64,000 nt of DNA from an uncultured Pirellulaceae bacterium (GTDB taxonomy: Bacteria; Planctomycetota; Planctomycetia; Pirellulales; Pirellulaceae): contig CALDYR010000062.1 in NCBI GenBank assembly GCA_937944405.1, positions 16,003 to 80,002 on the forward strand. Reading direction: 5' to 3'. The notes below the pieces were generated by a model. It searched no databases, was not told the DNA's origin, and saw nothing but the letters and a program-made list of their open reading frames with translations. Positions 61,225-64,000 of this stretch are shown piece by piece. Position 1 is the stretch's first letter, and every line of letters starts with the position of its first letter. The translations under genes were made by a program, and so were the position numbers.

Positions 61225-62944
61225 TCTTGCAATGATTCCGGGCATGATCATGGTCTTGGGCAGTTTACTACTGCCGCTGTTGGGGAAGAAAGCAGCTTGG
61301 GGCGGTGTGGTCCTTTCGGCGATCAGCCTGATCGTATTTCTGATGTCCCCTTTCGGTATTTCGGGCAACGTTGAACTGCTGGGCAGCTCGTTGACATTGG
61401 TGCGCCTTGATAAGCTGAGCTTTCTGTTTGGGCTGGTGTTCCATCTGGCCGCAATCATCTCTGCGATTTACGCGCTGCATGTCCAAGACGTGAAGCAACA
61501 TGTTGGCGGGATCATGTACGCCGGTGGCGCGATCGCAGCCGCCTGTGCTGGTGATTTGCTTACGTTGTTTGTGTTTTGGGAATTGACCGCGATTTCCAGC
61601 GTCGTATTGGTTTGGGCCAGCGGTAGCCAGCGCGCTTATAAATCTGGCATGCGGTACCTCATTATCCAAGTCACCTCTGGGGTATTGCTACTCTCGGGCG
61701 CTTTGATGCGACTGTCCGAAACTGGCTCCCTGGCCTTTGGTGGCATGGGCGAATTCGGAGCGATTGGATTACGCCTTGCTGGCGGAACGATTTCAACGTC
61801 AGGACTTTTGATTTTGATTGCGTTTGGAATCAAGTGCGCTTTCCCACTGCTGCATAATTGGCTGCAAGATTCTTATCCAAAAGCAACCGGTACAGGTACC
61901 GTTTTCCTCAGCGCGTTCACCACCAAGTTGGCCGTGTATTCACTGGCCCGAGGTTTTGCAGGAACCGAAGAACTGATTGCCATCGGTTGTGTAATGACGC
62001 TGTTTCCAATCATTTTTGCTGTCATTGAAAATGATCTGCGGCGCGTGTTGGCTTACAGCCTCAATAACCAGCTTGGATTTATGGTCGTCGGTATCGGCAT
62101 TGGAACAGAACTGGCGCTCAACGGTATCGCGGCTCATGCGTTCTGCCACATCATCTATAAATCGTTGCTGTTCATGTCGATGGGGGCAGTGCTGTACCGC
62201 GTGGGAACCACGAAAGCTACTGAACTTGGCGGGCTTCATAAATCCATGCCTTGGACGACCGCATTCTGCATCATCGGTGCCGGATCGATCTCCGGATTCC
62301 CCCTGCTCAGCGGTTTCATTAGCAAATCGATGATCATCACCGCTGCGGCCGAACAACACCATTTTTATGCGTGGTTCATTTTATTGATCGCTTCGGCAGG
62401 AGTGATGGAGCACTCTGGTATCAAGATTCCATTTTTCGCCTTTTTTGCACATGACAACGGCAAACGGCCAAAGGAAGCGCCATGGAACATGCTCACCGCG
62501 ATGGCCATCGCATCGTTTTTCTGTATTACGTTGGGGATATTTTACGACTTGCTTTACGGGTTGTTGCCGTACCAATCGCACTATTCGCCGTTTACAATAG
62601 GCCATGTCGTGACTCAACTGCAACTGTTGTTATTTGCGGCCCTTGCGTTTGTGTTCCTCATGAAAACAAAGCTGTATCCGGCGGAGATCGACGCGACCAA
62701 TCTGGACACTGACTGGACCTACCGCAAAGCTTTGCCATGGCTGGCAGGAACCGCAGGAGCGGTAATCGCTTTGGTCGACACTGGCGTTCGAAAAACCTTT
62801 CTGGCCTTGCTGGCGACATCCACCCAAACTATCAGGAAACGTTTTAATGATTCCGGATTGATGGGGCGTCCATGGAGCACTAGTACGATGGCGGTGTGGG
62901 CAACCTTGATCCTTGGGCTGTGCCTGTTGCTGTACTATTTTTAG
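61214..62944 (+). CDS. Third MrpD/NuoL/N-family proton-translocating subunit
   Basis: DLLTLFVFWELTAISSVVLVWASG, FPLLHNWLQDSYPKATGTGTVFLSAFTTKLAVYSLARGF, RRVLAYSLNNQLGFMVVGIGIG. Confidence 0.92.
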   Translation: MIANLAMIPGMIMVLGSLLLPLLGKKAAWGGVVLSAISLIVFLMSPFGISGNVELLGSSLTLVRLDKLSFLFGLVFHLAAIISAIYALHVQDVKQHVGGIMYAGGAIAAACAGDLLTLFVFWELTAISSVVLVWASGSQRAYKSGMRYLIIQVTSGVLLLSGALMRLSETGSLAFGGMGEFGAIGLRLAGGTISTSGLLILIAFGIKCAFPLLHNWLQDSYPKATGTGTVFLSAFTTKLAVYSLARGFAGTEELIAIGCVMTLFPIIFAVIENDLRRVLAYSLNNQLGFMVVGIGIGTELALNGIAAHAFCHIIYKSLLFMSMGAVLYRVGTTKATELGGLHKSMPWTTAFCIIGAGSISGFPLLSGFISKSMIITAAAEQHHFYAWFILLIASAGVMEHSGIKIPFFAFFAHDNGKRPKEAPWNMLTAMAIASFFCITLGIFYDLLYGLLPYQSHYSPFTIGHVVTQLQLLLFAALAFVFLMKTKLYPAEIDATNLDTDWTYRKALPWLAGTAGAVIALVDTGVRKTFLALLATSTQTIRKRFNDSGLMGRPWSTSTMAVWATLILGLCLLLYYF

Positions 62945-63149
62945 AGTGCTTTGGTGGTCAAAGAAAACCGGTCCTTTGAGCATCCTCGTGCGTAGTGGTT
63001 CGTCAGGATTCAAAATTGGGGTGAGGGATGGACAGAGGATGCCTCTGACTTGGGTCTTCTCACGACTGGCCTGAATTCGGATACTCTAACATCAGGATTT
63101 GACCAAACAGAGGTCGATCAATTTTGGAATTTCTGTTCCAAAAAAATCG

Positions 63150-63923
63150 TTACAGAAAACTCAACAAACGGAATCCCAAGAACCGGACAATTGCGACGGC
63201 AACTATCAAAATCAACAGGCGCCGAACCCAAAGGTTAGCATTGGGCACGCGCGTTGCGTAGCTGGCCGCGAACCAAGCGCCGATGGCTTGACCGATTGCC
63301 ATCAACGCTCCCAATCCCCAATCGACCTGATGGTTGAAAATAAAAACCGGCAGGACAATCACCGTCATCAACAGCACAATCACCAATTTGATCATGTTGG
63401 CATGATTGAGGGCATGTCCGGTTTGCAAGACCAAAGCTGATAGCAGAAGCACGCCGACACCTGCCTGAATAAATCCGCCATAAACGCCGATCACAAAAAA
63501 CATCAGCAACGTCCCGCTGCCGGGCGATCCGAAGGTAATTTCGGAATGCGCGCGCAGCCATCTTTTAGGATTCAAAACCAGCACACCTAACATCAAAACC
63601 ATCACGATGCCGATCGCCAATTCCATCGCTGATTTGTCAATTATGGTCGCGACCCATGCTCCCACAATCGCACCGGCAACGGTCGGCGCGATCAACCAAA
63701 CGCTACCGGTAACGGTGAAATGACCCGACCGGCGAAAGACAAAAATACCCACCGCATTTTGCAGCAACACGCCAACCCGATTGGTTCCATTGGCGACGTC
63801 CGCAGGCAGCCCCAAAAAAACAAGCATCGGTAAAGTCACCAACGACCCACTACCGGCCAACGTATTGATAACGCCCGCTACCGCGCCCGCACCTATCGCC
63901 AACAGGTAGACAAACCAATGCAT
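63150..63923 (-). CDS. TauE/SafE family sulfite exporter-like membrane protein
   Basis: GAVAGVINTLAGSGSLVTLPMLVFLGLPADVANGTNRVGVLLQN, IGVYGGFIQAGVGVLLLSALVL. Confidence 0.92.
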   Translation of the reverse strand: MHWFVYLLAIGAGAVAGVINTLAGSGSLVTLPMLVFLGLPADVANGTNRVGVLLQNAVGIFVFRRSGHFTVTGSVWLIAPTVAGAIVGAWVATIIDKSAMELAIGIVMVLMLGVLVLNPKRWLRAHSEITFGSPGSGTLLMFFVIGVYGGFIQAGVGVLLLSALVLQTGHALNHANMIKLVIVLLMTVIVLPVFIFNHQVDWGLGALMAIGQAIGAWFAASYATRVPNANLWVRRLLILIVAVAIVRFLGFRLLSFL

Positions 63924-64000
63924 TTACTCACACCCTTGCGATGAAAAAGGGCCAGCGTTCTGAAGGCGCCGCCGTAATTTTGGTCAAACTCAAAGCACGC

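Noticed and set aside
1-64000. tRNA, rRNA or CRISPR loci
   Set aside because: None recognised by eye; tRNAscan/Infernal would be needed to exclude them.

Overview
The window looks like a planctomycete chromosome segment (Pirellulaceae-like, inferred from DUF1501 and DUF1549/DUF1553 proteins, PEP-CTERM proteins and an AP2-like protein). From left to right it holds: the tail of an alternative complex III locus plus a caa3-type cytochrome oxidase operon; two PEP-CTERM proteins amid gene remnants; rarA; an LysM/YkuD L,D-transpeptidase; a CocE/NonD hydrolase; a glycogen block (GH57, galT, glgA); folK; def-fmt; a PQQ-type beta-propeller; pilT translationally linked to two GspE/PilB-like proteins with degenerate nucleotide-binding motifs; a DUF1501 plus cytochrome-type DUF1549/DUF1553 pair; glyA; prfB with a recognisable +1 frameshift site; fabI; a sigma-54 activator; a DUF3179 protein; and a large Mrp/Mbh-like antiporter operon. 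The most interesting signal is the DUF3179 gene. It is interrupted by one in-frame TGA exactly where the first Cys of its Y-C-x-L-C-G motif should be, the frame stays open for about 230 more codons, and a small hairpin lies at bacterial-SECIS-like spacing. This makes it a candidate selenoprotein (Sec-x-x-Cys), although a recent nonsense mutation cannot be excluded. Other notable items are the two pseudo-ATPases beside PilT, a frame-split SGNH hydrolase, and four decayed gene remnants (S46 peptidase, MtfA/M90 peptidase, Gfo/Idh/MocA oxidoreductase, REP-type transposase) that I recognised by translation. All family calls come from reading motifs by eye; no database search was run.
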